Shown here in pieces: positions 5,989-6,310 of a DNA stretch of 6,310 nucleotides; the stretch's first letter is position 1; each line of letters starts with the position of its first letter. The notes below the pieces were generated by a model. The model searched no databases and was not told the DNA's origin. It worked only from the letters and a program-made list of their open reading frames with translations. A program made the translations under genes and the position numbers. This DNA comes from Nitrospira sp. GTDB lineage: Bacteria; Nitrospirota; Nitrospiria; Nitrospirales; Nitrospiraceae. The DNA lies in the NCBI GenBank assembly GCA_024998705.1, contig JACOEF010000434.1:1-6310 (forward strand), given 5' to 3'.

Positions 5989-6310
5989 TCAGCCGCCACT
6001 CTCGTACTTTTTAAGTTTTGCCGACAGCGTTTTGTAGTCGATCCGGAGAGTTTGGGCGGCTTTGGTCTTGTTGCCGCCGCTGGATTCCAGTACCCGTTCA
6101 ATATGCAGGCGTTCGACCTCGTCGAGGGGCAGGTGTGTCTGGTCGCCGGGTGATGGTGTCGCTGCCGAGCGCGGGAGTACCTGCAGGACTTCTTCGCGGG
6201 TAATCGGCCCGGAGCTCGGACTCATCAGGACCATCCGTTCGATGACATTGCGCAGTTCGCGTATGTTTCCCGGCCAGCGATATGCTGCCAAGTGTGTGAG
6301 GGCTTCAGGC
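5989..6310 (-). CDS. Sigma-54-dependent (NtrC-family) transcriptional activator, C-terminal part (5' end outside window)
   Basis: The last 106 residues are visible; the frame is open to the window edge, so the start lies beyond 6310. AYRWPGNIRELRNVIERMV (about 9-27) is the conserved WPGN-[IV]-REL segment at the end of the AAA+ sigma-54-interaction domain. A linker rich in P, S and T follows. A Fis-type helix-turn-helix (about 62-102) comes next: LDEVERLHIERVLESSGGNKTKAAQTLRID, with YKTLSAKLKKY as recognition helix. These proteins bind upstream enhancer sites and use ATP to open promoters held by sigma-54 RNA polymerase, usually under a sensor kinase. The N-terminal sensing domain and any partner are out of view. 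The 123 bases before the next gene on this strand hold no clear -24/-12 element. Confidence 0.93.
   Translation of the reverse strand, partial: PEALTHLAAYRWPGNIRELRNVIERMVLMSPSSGPITREEVLQVLPRSAATPSPGDQTHLPLDEVERLHIERVLESSGGNKTKAAQTLRIDYKTLSAKLKKYESGG

Noticed and set aside
5507..6037. A 176-codon plus-strand gene opposite the secreted protein
   Set aside because: It is antisense to a gene with a signal peptide, a good ribosome site and conserved motifs, and its own translation is not protein-like.

Overview
The window is GC-rich bacterial DNA, with well-formed Shine-Dalgarno sequences and dense genes on both strands. A Tex-type RNA-binding protein, an NtrC-type sigma-54 activator, a secreted globin and a protoglobin together suggest a Gram-negative-type environmental bacterium. 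A Nitrospirota-like organism would fit, but that is only an impression; nothing here fixes the taxon.

Layout, left to right. (1) 1-1430, plus: the C-terminal 475 residues of Tex, cut by the window edge. (2) 1431-1854: a gap with no recognisable gene. (3) 1855-1905: a strong sigma-70-type promoter (TTGACC, 17 bp, extended -10 TATATA) with an imperfect dyad and a half Fur-box-like sequence at the predicted transcription start. (4) 1934-3345, plus: a tight three-gene unit of a DUF2024 protein, a MarR-family regulator with a C-terminal Cys/His cluster, and an exported group-1 truncated hemoglobin. The last two are broken as read: the regulator by a one-base loss in a G run near 2764-2767, the hemoglobin by an in-frame TAG at 3085-3087. 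In both cases the expected protein continues immediately beyond the lesion. (5) 3498-4097, plus: an intact protoglobin with the key heme-pocket residues. (6) About 4204-4404, plus: a decayed second copy of the tex 3' end, in the same orientation as the intact one. (7) 4444-5046, minus: a pyridoxamine-phosphate-oxidase-like flavin-binding protein. (8) 5260-5865, minus: a secreted protein of unknown function, followed by a long inverted repeat that probably ends its transcript. (9) 5989-6310, minus: the C-terminus of a sigma-54-dependent activator, cut by the window edge.

The core of the window is a globin cassette (DUF2024, MarR, truncated hemoglobin, protoglobin). A plausible reading is a redox- or metal-sensing repressor controlling heme proteins that handle NO, O2 or related ligands in the periplasm and cytoplasm. 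This is inferred from gene content and not shown. The cassette lies between the intact tex 3' end and a degenerate direct copy of it, which suggests insertion by recombination at tex. The two lesions mean that either the regulator and periplasmic globin are decaying while the protoglobin is kept, or the assembly has two base errors.
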